This document shows, piece after piece, positions 8,414 through 17,777 of a DNA stretch of 64,000 nt (position 1 is the first letter of the stretch; every line of letters starts with the position of its first letter). The stretch is from positions 23,914 to 87,913 of the forward strand of contig CAZMNY010000036.1 of NCBI GenBank assembly GCA_964567745.1, read 5' to 3'. The notes under the pieces were generated by a model, which worked only from the letters and a program-made list of their open reading frames with translations, had not been told where the DNA came from and searched no databases. The DNA comes from CAZMNY01 sp964567745. Its GTDB lineage: Bacteria > Planctomycetota > Planctomycetia > Pirellulales > Pirellulaceae. The position numbers and the translations under genes were made by a program.

Positions 8414-11191
8414 ATGCCTTGCAGAATCTGTCTGTTCGCCGTTCTCGCCCTTTACATTTTCGTGATTGGCGCCGCACCATCGGCCCGCGGCGAGTCACCA
8501 ATTATTCCGGCGTTTGAGCGATTTTTCTCGGAACACGCCGAAGTGGATGAAGGCCAGCGCAAGGGCAAACCGGAGCATGGCGGGCAATTATTGCTCACCG
8601 AACTGAACTGCAGCGCCTGCCACAAGTCGGCGGACTATCTCGAATCTCACGCCAAAACGGGCCCGCGACTGACTTTTGCCGGAAAGCGGATCAAGTCGAA
8701 ACATCTGACCGAGTTTCTCCTCGATCCACAGAGCGCCAAGCCGGGCGCCACGATGCCTCGCATCCTCAACAAGCTCGAACCCTCAAAGCGAATCGCAGCC
8801 GCTGCAGCACTAACCCAGTACCTGGTCTACGCAGCTGGCGAAGTTCCGCAACAACAGTTGCCGCGGTTCGGCGACGGCAAGCGAGGCGAGAAGCTGTTTC
8901 AAATGGTCGGATGCTCCGCTTGTCACGACGCCCCAAACGAGAAAGAGCCATTACGAACTTCAAAGCCGCTTGGCGACCTGCAAGCCAAATACGCACTGCC
9001 AGGACTGTCCCAATTCCTGCTCGATCCGCACGCCGTGCGGCCAGCGGGGCGAATGCCTTCACTGCGATTGACGGCCAGCGAGGCGCGGAGCGTCGCGGCC
9101 TACTTGCTCGAGCTGCCTGAAGTCGCCACCGTCAAAGTCTCTTACTACGAAGGCGATTGGCAGAAGTTGCCTGACTTCAAACAGCTCAAGCCACTGTTTG
9201 TCGATGGCGTCGACGACATACACATCAAGTACGCCAAGCGAAATGATCATTTCGCATTGCGATTCGAAGGTCAACTTTCCATCGTCGCGGATGGCGAGTA
9301 CACGTTCCATTTGAAGTCCGACGACGGCTCGCGGCTAACCATCGATCAAGAGGTCGTTGTCAATCACGACGGGATTCACGGGGAGACGTCCAAGAGTGGA
9401 AAACGGACGTTGAGCAAAGGAATCCACTCAGTCGTCGTCGATGTCTTTGAGCAGCGCGGAGGCGAGTTGATCCTCGCCGAGTTTGAAGGGCCTGGCGTCA
9501 AGCGAACTCAACTGCACACGGCCATGGTGTCGAATAGCGATAAGTCGAAGGAATTGCCTTCACTCGCTTTTGCTTTGGACGCCGCCCAAGTCGAAACGGG
9601 ACGGAAACTCTACGCCTCGCTCGGCTGCGCATCGTGCCACGAGCTCAAAGACATGGGGGAGACAGTTGCGCCAACGTTTTCGGCTTTAACTCCTAAGGCA
9701 AAATCAATCACAAGCCTGAATCCGGATCGAGGCTGCTTGACGAATAACCCAGCCGGGCCAGCCGTCGACTACTCGTTACGCGAATCTCAACGCGATGCGA
9801 TCCGCGCGGCGCTCGCCAAACGAAAGTCCTCAGCCGAGAAGAACTCGGCGGCATCCATCGGACACACGTTGGCGTCTCTGAATTGTTACGCCTGTCACCA
9901 GCGGGGCGGATTTGGCGGAGTCGAAGAGGAACGCAATCCGAGGTTCCAGGGCTCCATTCCGGAGATGGGCGATGAAGGACGGGTCCCTCCGAGGCTCGAC
10001 GGAATCGGCGCCAAACTGACGGATCAATGGCTCACAAAAATCCTTGCCGAAGGTGCGACGGATCGACCCTATATGCTGACTCGTATGCCCAGGTTTGGTG
10101 CCGCGAATGTTCAGCACTTGCACGGTCAGTTTGTCAATGCCGACAAGCTGCCGGCGGAAACACCGAAGGTAGGCAAATTCAATATAGCGCTGCCCGACGT
10201 AAAGAAAGTTGGCCGGAAACTCGTCGGCGACAAAGGATTCTCCTGCATCAAGTGCCACACCTTCGGACGATTCCCGGCGACCGGAATTCAGTCGATGGAC
10301 CTGCGGCTAATGTCGAAACGACTGCGTCCAAACTGGCTCCATCAATACTTGAGAAACCCACAAATCTTTCGACCTCGCACGCGGATGCCCAGCGCCTGGC
10401 CTCTCGAGGGACCCAGCTTGCTGGACGAAGTGCTCGAAGGCGACTCCGCACAACAAATCGAATCGGTGATCGCCTACCTGTCCGACGGCGTTCGCGCCAA
10501 GCCGCCATCGGGATTGGAATTGAAGACGCTCGAGTTGATCCCGATCGACGAAGCGATTATCTATCGCAACTTCATCAACGGCGCCGGGCCGCGAGCCATT
10601 GGCGTTGGTTACCCGGAAGGAATCAATCAGGCTTGGGACGCCAACACCCAGCGACTGGCGCTGTTGTGGCAAGGACGCTTCATCGATGCTTCGAAACACT
10701 GGAGCGGTCGCGGACAGGGATTCCAAGGTCCGGCGGGCGAAAACATTTTGCAGTTGCCGCAAGGCCCCACCGTGGCTCGGCTCGAAAGCAACGAAGCGAA
10801 TTGGCCGGCCGAATCGGACAAGTCATTGGGGCATCGCTTCCGCGGCTATCGACTCACCAAAGACCAACGGCCGACGTTTCTCTACTCAATCGACAGTGCT
10901 CAAATCGAAGAGTTTCTCGACACAGAAAACTTGTCAGGGCAAGCCTTGGCCGCGCGACGTTTTGAATTCGACGTCGCTAGCGGTGCGACGGGCGTTTGGC
11001 TAAGACTCGCCGTCGGCAAGTCGATTCAAGCGAGCGAGGACGAGGGTTGGTATTCGATCGATGGCGTCTGGCGAACACGGATCGTCTCCAAGACAAAGCC
11101 GCTGATTCGAGAGTCACAAGGAAAACACGAACTGCTCGTGCCGATCGAACCCGGATCGAAGCAGTCGGTCGGTCAAGAGTTCGCTTGGTAG
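8414..11191 (+). CDS. Secreted multi-CxxCH c-type cytochrome with PA14 domain
   Basis: A 925-residue exported protein with a signal peptide (residues 1-26). Five haem c attachment motifs are visible: CSACH (66-70), CSACH (167-171), CASCH (405-409), CYACH (491-495) and CIKCH (611-615). Between the second and third lies a PA14-like carbohydrate-binding domain (about 225-365), with the typical DGEYTFHLKSDDGSRLTID segment. The region after residue 640 lacks haem motifs and looks beta-rich. Haem-c proteins joined to carbohydrate-binding folds are characteristic of planctomycete surface oxidation systems; the electron donor and acceptor are not evident. The propeller gene follows on the same strand 64 bp away, so they are probably co-expressed. 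Confidence 0.85.
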   Translation: MPCRICLFAVLALYIFVIGAAPSARGESPIIPAFERFFSEHAEVDEGQRKGKPEHGGQLLLTELNCSACHKSADYLESHAKTGPRLTFAGKRIKSKHLTEFLLDPQSAKPGATMPRILNKLEPSKRIAAAAALTQYLVYAAGEVPQQQLPRFGDGKRGEKLFQMVGCSACHDAPNEKEPLRTSKPLGDLQAKYALPGLSQFLLDPHAVRPAGRMPSLRLTASEARSVAAYLLELPEVATVKVSYYEGDWQKLPDFKQLKPLFVDGVDDIHIKYAKRNDHFALRFEGQLSIVADGEYTFHLKSDDGSRLTIDQEVVVNHDGIHGETSKSGKRTLSKGIHSVVVDVFEQRGGELILAEFEGPGVKRTQLHTAMVSNSDKSKELPSLAFALDAAQVETGRKLYASLGCASCHELKDMGETVAPTFSALTPKAKSITSLNPDRGCLTNNPAGPAVDYSLRESQRDAIRAALAKRKSSAEKNSAASIGHTLASLNCYACHQRGGFGGVEEERNPRFQGSIPEMGDEGRVPPRLDGIGAKLTDQWLTKILAEGATDRPYMLTRMPRFGAANVQHLHGQFVNADKLPAETPKVGKFNIALPDVKKVGRKLVGDKGFSCIKCHTFGRFPATGIQSMDLRLMSKRLRPNWLHQYLRNPQIFRPRTRMPSAWPLEGPSLLDEVLEGDSAQQIESVIAYLSDGVRAKPPSGLELKTLELIPIDEAIIYRNFINGAGPRAIGVGYPEGINQAWDANTQRLALLWQGRFIDASKHWSGRGQGFQGPAGENILQLPQGPTVARLESNEANWPAESDKSLGHRFRGYRLTKDQRPTFLYSIDSAQIEEFLDTENLSGQALAARRFEFDVASGATGVWLRLAVGKSIQASEDEGWYSIDGVWRTRIVSKTKPLIRESQGKHELLVPIEPGSKQSVGQEFAW

Positions 11192-11255
11192 AACTTTGGC
11201 ACGACAATTCAACGAAACAGATCGCGTTCAGTCTTCAAGCAAGGAAAACGGAATT

Positions 11256-12737
11256 ATGACGCTTTGGAACCGACTAGCACTGTTAGTTCTGTTCGCATTT
11301 GTCGCGGTCGCCCCATCTGTAAACGGCTTCGCGCAAGAGAAGGAAGACGACTATTACCGCCTCGTTCAGCTCCCGATCCCCAAGGGCGTGGTCTTGGAGG
11401 GCGGAGGAATCGAGTGGATGCCGGATGGGAAGTTGGCAGTCTCGTCTCGTCGCGGCGACGTGTACTTCGTCGCCAACGCGGGAGCGTCCGACGTGTCGAA
11501 AGTTTCGTTCTCGAAGTTCGCGAGCGGATTGCATGAAGTGCTCGGACTGTCTGAGAGGAACGGCTGGCTCTACGCCACACAGCGCGGAGAACTCAGCCGG
11601 CTCAAGGACACCGATGGAGACGGTCGCGCGGATCTATTCGAAACAGTTTCGGACGAATGGGAGATCGATGGCGATTACCACGAGTACGCTTTCGGCAGCA
11701 AGTTCGATCGCGACGGCCGTGTTTGGGTCGTGCTCTGCCTCACAGGATCGTTCAACAGCAATAACAAGTATCGAGGCTGGTGTTTGCGGATCGGCGAAAA
11801 CGGTGAGACGATTCCGACTTGCAGCGGCATCCGATCACCGGGCGGAATCGGCATGAACGCGGCGGGCGACATGTTTTACACGGACAATCAAGGTCCCTGG
11901 AACGGAACGTGTTCGCTCAAGTATCTTCGCCCGGGTTCGTTTCAAGGTCATCCAGGCGGGAACCGCTGGTACGATTTGCCCGCAGCCGGCAAGGCGATGG
12001 GTAAGCGGCCCGAAGAACCGAAGAGCGGGAGTCGGATCCATGACGCAGCAAAACGCATTCCCGAATTTGAGCCGCCAGCCATCTTGTTCCCGTACAAAAA
12101 AATGGGCCAGTCAGCCAGCGGCGTGGTGACCGACACGACCGGCAAGTTCGGCCCTTTCCGCGGACAGATGTTCGTCGGAGACCAAACTTTCAGTACGATA
12201 ATGCGTTGCTATCTCGAAAAGGTGGACGGCCAATATCAGGGCGCTTGTTTCCCCTTCCGAGAAGGTCTGTCGTCAGGCGCGCTGGCGATGCTGCTTAATC
12301 CCAAAGGCGAAATGTATGTCGGCACAACCAACCGCGGCTGGGGAGCTCGAGGCGGAAAACCCTTCTCGCTTGAACGGATTACCTGGACGGGGAAAACACC
12401 GTTCGAAATCCATGAGATGAAGGCCACGCCAAACGGATTTGAACTCAACTTCACCCAGCCGATCGACGCGGAGTCCGCCAGAAACTTGAGCGGCTACAAA
12501 ATGGAATCGTATACGTACATCTATCAGGCGGCGTATGGGAGTCCCGAGGTCGATCGAACGGAGCCGAAGATTGCAGCCGTTGTTGTCGCGCCGGACCGAA
12601 AGAGCATTCGACTCGAAATCGAGACGTTGCAAGAAGGCCATGTGCACGAACTGCACGTGAACGGCCTCCGCAGCGCAAACGGAAAGCCGCTACTTCACAA
12701 ACAGGCGTATTACACGCTCAATCGGATTCCGAAGTAG
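11256..12737 (+). CDS. Secreted beta-propeller protein (glucose/sorbosone dehydrogenase-like fold)
   Basis: About 493 residues. A signal peptide (TLWNRLALLVLFAFVAVAPSVNGFA) is followed by blades with repeats such as GGGIEWMPDGKLAVSSRRGD, LSRLKDTDGDGRAD and FGSKFDRDGRVWV, typical of the PQQ-dehydrogenase-like or membrane-bound-dehydrogenase propellers abundant in planctomycetes. No CxxCH is present, so it is not itself a cytochrome. It follows the five-CxxCH cytochrome by 64 bp on the same strand; a dehydrogenase-cytochrome partnership is plausible inference. The ATG at 11256 is preferred over 11196 because the signal peptide starts there and AAGGA lies about 10 nt upstream. Its 3' end overlaps the convergent moeA by 20 bp. 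Confidence 0.75.
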   Translation: MTLWNRLALLVLFAFVAVAPSVNGFAQEKEDDYYRLVQLPIPKGVVLEGGGIEWMPDGKLAVSSRRGDVYFVANAGASDVSKVSFSKFASGLHEVLGLSERNGWLYATQRGELSRLKDTDGDGRADLFETVSDEWEIDGDYHEYAFGSKFDRDGRVWVVLCLTGSFNSNNKYRGWCLRIGENGETIPTCSGIRSPGGIGMNAAGDMFYTDNQGPWNGTCSLKYLRPGSFQGHPGGNRWYDLPAAGKAMGKRPEEPKSGSRIHDAAKRIPEFEPPAILFPYKKMGQSASGVVTDTTGKFGPFRGQMFVGDQTFSTIMRCYLEKVDGQYQGACFPFREGLSSGALAMLLNPKGEMYVGTTNRGWGARGGKPFSLERITWTGKTPFEIHEMKATPNGFELNFTQPIDAESARNLSGYKMESYTYIYQAAYGSPEVDRTEPKIAAVVVAPDRKSIRLEIETLQEGHVHELHVNGLRSANGKPLLHKQAYYTLNRIPK

Positions 12738-14001
12738 CGGCGTTCTGTCCGAGTGAAAGGATTTGCACTGCGTCTCCCGCGTTCAACTGAACTTCGCCTG
12801 CTGGGAAAAACACCAGGCAGTTAGCGCTGGCCAGTGCGCAAAGGTCGGCCGAACCGCGCCATTTCAAAACGCGAGCGTTGATTTCACCTGAGCTGCTCTC
12901 AGTGCAAGACGCAGGATGAAGTGTCGGGCGGTCGCTTCGATGCAGGTGATCTTGTTCGAGCACAGCCGACCGCAGGCTTGAGGCCAAGTCATCCGGAATG
13001 CTGCCGCATCGCCCGCTGAGAACAGCCATGGCCGGAGCCACGAAGAGCTGAAAACCGACGAGCGCGCTGACTGGATTTCCGGGCAAGCCAAACACCAAAC
13101 GTTTGGCGCCATCGGTGCGAGGCGCGATTCCAAACCAGATCGGTTTACCAGGCTTAAGCCGCACTTTGTGGAACACGTTTTCCACTCCGCACTCGCTCAA
13201 CATCTTCGGCACCAAATCGACCGCCCCCGCCGAAACGCCTCCCGAGAGTATGACGACATCCGAACTGCGTGAGGCCTCGATGCTTTCGTGCAATTCGGCT
13301 TCGCGGTCTCGCGCGACGAACGCGTTGGCCGTGACGCCGCCGGCTTCGCGGACCAACGCGTCAAGCATCGGTCCGTTACTGTTGCGAATCATGCCAGGTC
13401 GTAGAGGTTCGTTGGGCGCAGTCAATTCGTCGCCCGTCGAAACAATCGAGACGGTTGGCCGCGGGAAGACAGACACGTCAATGCGGCCGACTTCGGACAG
13501 TAGCCCGATTTCGATCGCTCGAATCGTATCGCCCTTTCGCAAGACGATCTGGCCCTTTCTCATCGCCGCGCCTTGGGCCAATCGGTTTCCGCTCTCCGGC
13601 AACGAAGGGTCATTAATTTTGACTGTTCTAGCACCGGCAGCGATCGCATCCGAATCCGATGGATTCTCCGTCCGTTCAACCATGATCACAGCGTCGGCAC
13701 CAGTGGGCATCGGTGCCCCCGTCATGATGAACGTTGCCTGTCCGGAACCGATTTCGTGCTTTGGAATCTGCCCCGCGTTAACTTGCTCGACGACCTCAAA
13801 CTCGCGGACTCCGCTGGCGAGATCCGATTTGCGAACCGCATAGCCGTCGACAAGCGACTTCTCGTAGGGCGGCGAATCAACGTCGCTCGCGATATCTTCG
13901 CCCAAGATCATGCCAAGCGAGTTCGTTACCTTTGTCGTCTGCAATGGCAACGGTGCGGCGTTCGATGCGACCAGTCGTAGCGCCTCGCGCAAATCAATCA
14001 T
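12718..14001 (-). CDS. moeA: Molybdopterin molybdenumtransferase MoeA
   Basis: A 427-residue protein with the MoeA order of domains: an N-terminal MIDLREALRLV, the EKSLVDGYAVR segment, the MoaB/MogA-like domain with STGDELTAPNEPLRPG and ILSGGVSAG, and the GLPGNPVSALVGFQLFV loop followed by the C-terminal beta barrel. MoeA inserts molybdate into adenylylated molybdopterin in the last step of molybdenum-cofactor synthesis. The ATG at 14001 overlaps the stop of the glutamine amidotransferase gene as ATGA, so translation is probably coupled. The C-terminus overlaps the convergent propeller gene by 20 bp. Confidence 0.93.
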   Translation of the reverse strand: MIDLREALRLVASNAAPLPLQTTKVTNSLGMILGEDIASDVDSPPYEKSLVDGYAVRKSDLASGVREFEVVEQVNAGQIPKHEIGSGQATFIMTGAPMPTGADAVIMVERTENPSDSDAIAAGARTVKINDPSLPESGNRLAQGAAMRKGQIVLRKGDTIRAIEIGLLSEVGRIDVSVFPRPTVSIVSTGDELTAPNEPLRPGMIRNSNGPMLDALVREAGGVTANAFVARDREAELHESIEASRSSDVVILSGGVSAGAVDLVPKMLSECGVENVFHKVRLKPGKPIWFGIAPRTDGAKRLVFGLPGNPVSALVGFQLFVAPAMAVLSGRCGSIPDDLASSLRSAVLEQDHLHRSDRPTLHPASCTESSSGEINARVLKWRGSADLCALASANCLVFFPAGEVQLNAGDAVQILSLGQNAATSESD

Positions 14002-14597
14002 GTGCTCGATCCAACGCCGATGCGAATGAATCGGCCGAGCAGCTCGTGGCCGCATTCCGTCAAGAAACTCTCAGGATGGAATTGCAGCCCAATCGTCGGT
14101 TTCTCACGATGACGAATCGCCATGATCTCACGCTCACCATCGGCTCCGTTTGACCATGCCGAAACATCGAACTCTGGGGACAGAGTGTCCTCGCGAACAA
14201 TCAAGCTATGATATCGCGTCGCCGTGAAGGGGTTGGGCAAGCCCTCAAAGATCCCTTTGTTGTCGTGGTGTATCGAATCCGTCTTACCGTGCATCAAGGT
14301 ATTCGCACGAACGATTTTTCCGCCCGACGCTTGTCCTATCGATTGATGCCCCAAGCAGACTCCCAATACGGGAATACGGCCCGATAATCGCTGAGCGCAC
14401 TCAACCGACACGCCTGCTTCGTTCGGCGTGCATGGGCCGGGCGAGATGATCAAATGAGTCGGGCGTTTCGCTTCGATTTCGTCGACGGTAATCTGATCGT
14501 TGCGGTGCACTTCGATGTCGATCTGCGGATCGACTTCGCCCAAACGCTGGACCAGGTTGTAGGTAAACGAATCGTAGTTATCGATTAGCAGTATCAT
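13998..14597 (-). CDS. pabA: Anthranilate / aminodeoxychorismate synthase glutaminase subunit (TrpG/PabA)
   Basis: A 199-residue class-I glutamine amidotransferase starting MILLIDNYDSFTYNLVQRLG, the classic TrpG/PabA opening. The catalytic triad is visible: Cys81 in PVLGVCLGHQSIG and His174/Glu176 in GLQFHPES. It releases ammonia from glutamine for the chorismate-using partner. No TrpE/PabB gene is nearby, so whether it serves tryptophan, folate or both cannot be decided. The ATG at 14597 is chosen because family similarity starts there. Its stop overlaps the moeA start by 4 bp, an unusual operon partner. The symbol pabA is used loosely; trpG is equally possible. Confidence 0.85.
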   Translation of the reverse strand: MILLIDNYDSFTYNLVQRLGEVDPQIDIEVHRNDQITVDEIEAKRPTHLIISPGPCTPNEAGVSVECAQRLSGRIPVLGVCLGHQSIGQASGGKIVRANTLMHGKTDSIHHDNKGIFEGLPNPFTATRYHSLIVREDTLSPEFDVSAWSNGADGEREIMAIRHREKPTIGLQFHPESFLTECGHELLGRFIRIGVGSST

Positions 14598-14875
14598 TGT
14601 TCGCAATCGAGCAGGGCGAGAATAACAACGCAAACCTCTCATGTTACCCGGTTTTTCGGCCGCCGAAAGACGAACTTACTGGGAAAGAGTCGAGTGCCGA
14701 GGGGCGTTGGCGTTTTTTTGGCTCTGCCGGTCCAAGTGACGTTACCGCTCATCTAACACGATGGATTCCGCCGAATACAAGGATTGCGGCGAACAAACCG
14801 CGGGAGACAAGATTGAGCACTGTGCGTACAATCCCCCGCCCCCAGACTGCAACCCGATTTCATAGAGGCGCGGCG

Positions 14876-15832
14876 ATGGTAGCGGACGACAAAGACAGAA
14901 TTCACGAGCGAGTCAGCGCGCGTCAGTCTAGACATCGCCCATTCGCGCTCGTAGCGGCGTCAGCGACCGTAGCGATGCTGGTCTTCACCGCCGCAACAGC
15001 AAGACGCGCCCATGCTCAAACCGTCAACGAGGCGCCGCCGCTCGCCGTCGTGGAAGGATTGGAATCTCCGCCACCCTCCTCAGCCGGCATCCAGACTTTG
15101 CTGACGAACTTGATTCGGGCACAACTGCCAGTCGATTATGAACACGGTAAAGACTGGGGAAAAACGAAGCAGGTCACGCGAGGCTTGAAGATCAGTCGAG
15201 ATGGTTTGAGGATCACGACGAAACGCCGCCGCAAAGCGGTCAATCACGGGACCTGGAAGCGATACAAGATTCACTTGATCAACCCGAAAGAGAGTCTTCG
15301 GGTTCGAGTAGAGAACTACGCTGAACAAGCGAATCACCGCGTTGTTTTTGATCTGGTCGTCGACGCCAAACTGGATGCTTTTGGCCGACTGGCCCAGTGG
15401 GAGAGCGGCCTGCAGCTTTTCAGTTTCAGCGCCCGCGCAGACAGCGAAGTTCGATTGCGAGTTCGCTGCGATGTAGGATTGCTGCTCGACCCGTCACACA
15501 TCCCGCCCGATATCATTCTCGATCCCAAAGTGACAGACGCAAACATCGAAATAAGAGACTTTCGGCTCCGTGAACTCAGCGAACTCAAAGGCCCCTTTGC
15601 AAAGTCGCTCAGCTCCAGTGTTCGCGAGATTCTCGAGGATGCCATTGCCGCGAAACGGCCGCGAATGGTGAAGAAGATGAACGACAAGATCGATCGCAGT
15701 CGAGACAAGTTGCGACTGTCGTTTAGCGAGGTGTTAAAGACGCCTTGGGCCGACAAGATCCAAGCCGTAACGCCGATGAAAGACTCCGCCGACAATCAAG
15801 CGAAAAAGCCACCTGTCGCGAGCGGCGATTAA
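14876..15832 (+). CDS. Conserved secreted protein of unknown function
   Basis: A 318-residue protein with a long basic leader, one hydrophobic segment (ALVAASATVAMLVFTAATA) and an Ala-His-Ala-Gln-like cleavage region, so it is likely secreted or anchored. The mature part is beta-rich with charged patterns: IKVTRGLKISRDGLRI-like strands, then LRVRVENYAEQANHRVVFDL, then a helical C-terminus with a Lys/Arg-rich helix (AKRPRMVKKMNDKIDRSRD). I recognise no named family. The ATG at 14876 is chosen because AGAGG lies about 8 nt upstream and the ORF's earlier codons (from 14597) lack a signal sequence and overlap the pabA promoter. It is divergent from pabA and convergent with the following hydrolase. 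Confidence 0.6.
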   Translation: MVADDKDRIHERVSARQSRHRPFALVAASATVAMLVFTAATARRAHAQTVNEAPPLAVVEGLESPPPSSAGIQTLLTNLIRAQLPVDYEHGKDWGKTKQVTRGLKISRDGLRITTKRRRKAVNHGTWKRYKIHLINPKESLRVRVENYAEQANHRVVFDLVVDAKLDAFGRLAQWESGLQLFSFSARADSEVRLRVRCDVGLLLDPSHIPPDIILDPKVTDANIEIRDFRLRELSELKGPFAKSLSSSVREILEDAIAAKRPRMVKKMNDKIDRSRDKLRLSFSEVLKTPWADKIQAVTPMKDSADNQAKKPPVASGD

Positions 15833-15836
15833 CTTG

Positions 15837-16769
15837 TTATTCCATCATGACGCTTCGCGTTGCTTGCGATTTGCTTTGCAATTTATCTTTCATGAAGACG
15901 ACCACCTCGTCCTGCATGACTTGCCTACGATCCAAGCCGTTGAAGTAGTGATCCGTATCGAGCCAGACGACGGCTGAGTTCTTGCCGGCCGCTTTGTGCA
16001 ACGCTTCCGACAGCGGGCGTAGCATGAGCCAGTCTCTCGTCACGTTGATCATCTTCAGCGGACGCGGAGCAATCTGCGCCACGTTGTCGACTGGATCGAG
16101 CGACGCCCGAGCCTGGTTGGTTCCGTCCGCCTCCCGCGCGGTCAACATGTTGGCGAATCCGCCGCCGCCTACAATCGATGTCATCGCTTTGATGCGAGCG
16201 TCGTGCGCCACGAATGTGACGCCGGTAACAGCGCCCCAGCTGATTCCGACGTAACCGACGCGATTCACATCGACATCCGAACGCGACGCGAGGTAGTCAA
16301 CCGCTCGACTGTAGTCGCTGCAGTAGTGGGCAAATCGTTTTCGATTGAATTGGTTAAACAGCGTGTCGCTCTTGCCAGGCTCGCGTCGTTCTCCTCGCAT
16401 CGGCGAATCGATTGTCAAAACGGCAATGCCGCTGGCAACGAACAGCTTGCCTAACTCGACAACATAGCTCGACGTCTTGCTGCCACCGGTGCCGTACTGA
16501 AGCAACACCGCGGGCAACGGGTGCTTCGCACCCTTGGGAAGATAGAGATAAGCCGGAATGCGATCGCCTTTGATCCCATTGAACTCGACTCGAAACTGCT
16601 TGTGGTCGTCCGCTTCGGCAACCACCTTCTCCTTGACCTCCAGCGGCTGTTCGTGGCCAACTCGATAAGGCACCGCGGGGCGTTCGCCATGCGCGCAACG
16701 CCCGCATGTGTGGAATCCGCATGATAAGACAGCGAGGAACACAACGACCTGAATATTTGAGTGGATCAT
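15837..16769 (-). CDS. Secreted alpha/beta hydrolase (acetyl-xylan esterase / dienelactone hydrolase-like)
   Basis: A 310-residue protein with a signal peptide (hydrophobic VVVFLAVLSCGFHTC, cut near residue 26). The nucleophile elbow is GISWG, with Ser177 in RVGYVGISWGAVTG. An oxyanion-type turn (VLLQYGTGGSKTS) and a late His (WLDTDHYF) complete an alpha/beta-hydrolase pattern. Such planctomycete secreted hydrolases are usually annotated as acetyl-xylan esterase or dienelactone hydrolase family; the substrate is unknown. The start ATG overlaps the stop of a small upstream membrane ORF (ATGA), suggesting coupling. It converges with the gene at 14876, with 4 bp between stop codons. Confidence 0.8.
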   Translation of the reverse strand: MIHSNIQVVVFLAVLSCGFHTCGRCAHGERPAVPYRVGHEQPLEVKEKVVAEADDHKQFRVEFNGIKGDRIPAYLYLPKGAKHPLPAVLLQYGTGGSKTSSYVVELGKLFVASGIAVLTIDSPMRGERREPGKSDTLFNQFNRKRFAHYCSDYSRAVDYLASRSDVDVNRVGYVGISWGAVTGVTFVAHDARIKAMTSIVGGGGFANMLTAREADGTNQARASLDPVDNVAQIAPRPLKMINVTRDWLMLRPLSEALHKAAGKNSAVVWLDTDHYFNGLDRRQVMQDEVVVFMKDKLQSKSQATRSVMME

Positions 16770-16963
16770 GAATCAACTCTAATGATTTGTCTCGATGGCG
16801 AATGCCGCTCAATCACAGCCATAAAGTGGGAATCTTCGGGTGCCACGATGGCCCTCCGATTCAGGTGAATGCAGAGCATAACCGGAGCGGCAATGAATGC
16901 CAACCAAAATGACCGTCGGCGGAGAGACGGCTGACGCAAGCGGGATCGTCGCTTGATCGGCAT
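16766..16963 (-). CDS. Small membrane ORF translationally coupled to the hydrolase (65 aa)
   Basis: A 65-residue ORF with a strongly basic N-terminus (IKRRSRLRQPSLRRRS), one hydrophobic helix (FWLAFIAAPVMLCIHL) and a short polar tail. Its TGA overlaps the hydrolase start ATG as ATGA, the arrangement of translational coupling, which is the main argument that it is real. No family is recognised and there is no clear ribosome-binding site before the ATG at 16963. The remaining gap 16964-17087, before the divergent ABC operon, shows nothing further. Confidence 0.4.
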   Translation of the reverse strand: MPIKRRSRLRQPSLRRRSFWLAFIAAPVMLCIHLNRRAIVAPEDSHFMAVIERHSPSRQIIRVDS

Positions 16964-17087
16964 TTGAGTTGGCCGCCGCTGGCCCCGTTCTTACCCATCC
17001 GACTTCGGCAACCGACTATACTCACTCCAAGAAGTATCCAGTCGCAGCGTCGTTTAGTGAAATAGCAAGGATCGTTTCGAGCAACTC

Positions 17088-17777
17088 GTGATTGCAATTG
17101 AAGACGTCCAATTTCGATATTCTGAAGGCGAGTTTCGTCTGACGATTCCGCGTTTCTCGGTGCCTGACGGCGCGACGGCCGCGTTGGTCGGACCCAGCGG
17201 GAGTGGGAAGACGACGTTGCTGAATCTCGTTGCCGGCATACTCGTACCGAATGCCGGCCACGTCGTGGTCAATGACTTGGAATTGTCAGCTCAGAGCGAT
17301 TCGTCTCGCCGCGATTTCCGCATACGCAACATCGGATTGGTGTTTCAAGAATTCGAACTGCTCGACCATCTCAATGTCCTGGACAACATTCTGCTGCCTT
17401 GCCGAATAACGCCTTGTGTCACGTTAGATGCATGCCATCGTGAACGGGCGATGGCCTTGGCGGATGAAGTTGGCGTCAAGGACCAACTCCGCCGCTGCGT
17501 GCGGCGGCTTTCGCAGGGCGAGCGGCAGCGGGTCGCGGTCTGCCGGGCTCTGCTCCTGCGGCCTCAGCTCTTGCTGTGCGACGAACCGACTGGAAACTTA
17601 GATCCCGCGAACAAGTCACAGGTGCTCGACATCCTCTTCGACTACGTTCGCAGCTCGGGCGCGACCCTACTGGCCGTCACGCACGACTACGGGTTGTTGG
17701 ATCGCTTCGATGAAACACTCGACGCCGGCGTCGTCAATTCGACCATGCCGTTGGCCTCGCCGGCGTCAGAACCATGA
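17088..17777 (+). CDS. ABC transporter ATPase, LolD/MacB type
   Basis: A 229-residue nucleotide-binding subunit with Walker A GPSGSGKTT (about 35-43), Q-loop VFQEFELLDHL, signature LSQGERQRVAV (about 140-150) and Walker B LLLCDEPTGNLD. It belongs to the LolD/MacB/FtsE group that pairs with FtsX-like permeases, which fits the next gene, whose start it overlaps by 4 bp (ATGA). The start is a GTG (GTG ATT GCA); no strong ribosome-binding site is visible. It drives the membrane partner by ATP hydrolysis in the cytoplasm. The cargo is unknown; see the lipoprotein at 19011. Confidence 0.88.
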   Translation: MIAIEDVQFRYSEGEFRLTIPRFSVPDGATAALVGPSGSGKTTLLNLVAGILVPNAGHVVVNDLELSAQSDSSRRDFRIRNIGLVFQEFELLDHLNVLDNILLPCRITPCVTLDACHRERAMALADEVGVKDQLRRCVRRLSQGERQRVAVCRALLLRPQLLLCDEPTGNLDPANKSQVLDILFDYVRSSGATLLAVTHDYGLLDRFDETLDAGVVNSTMPLASPASEP

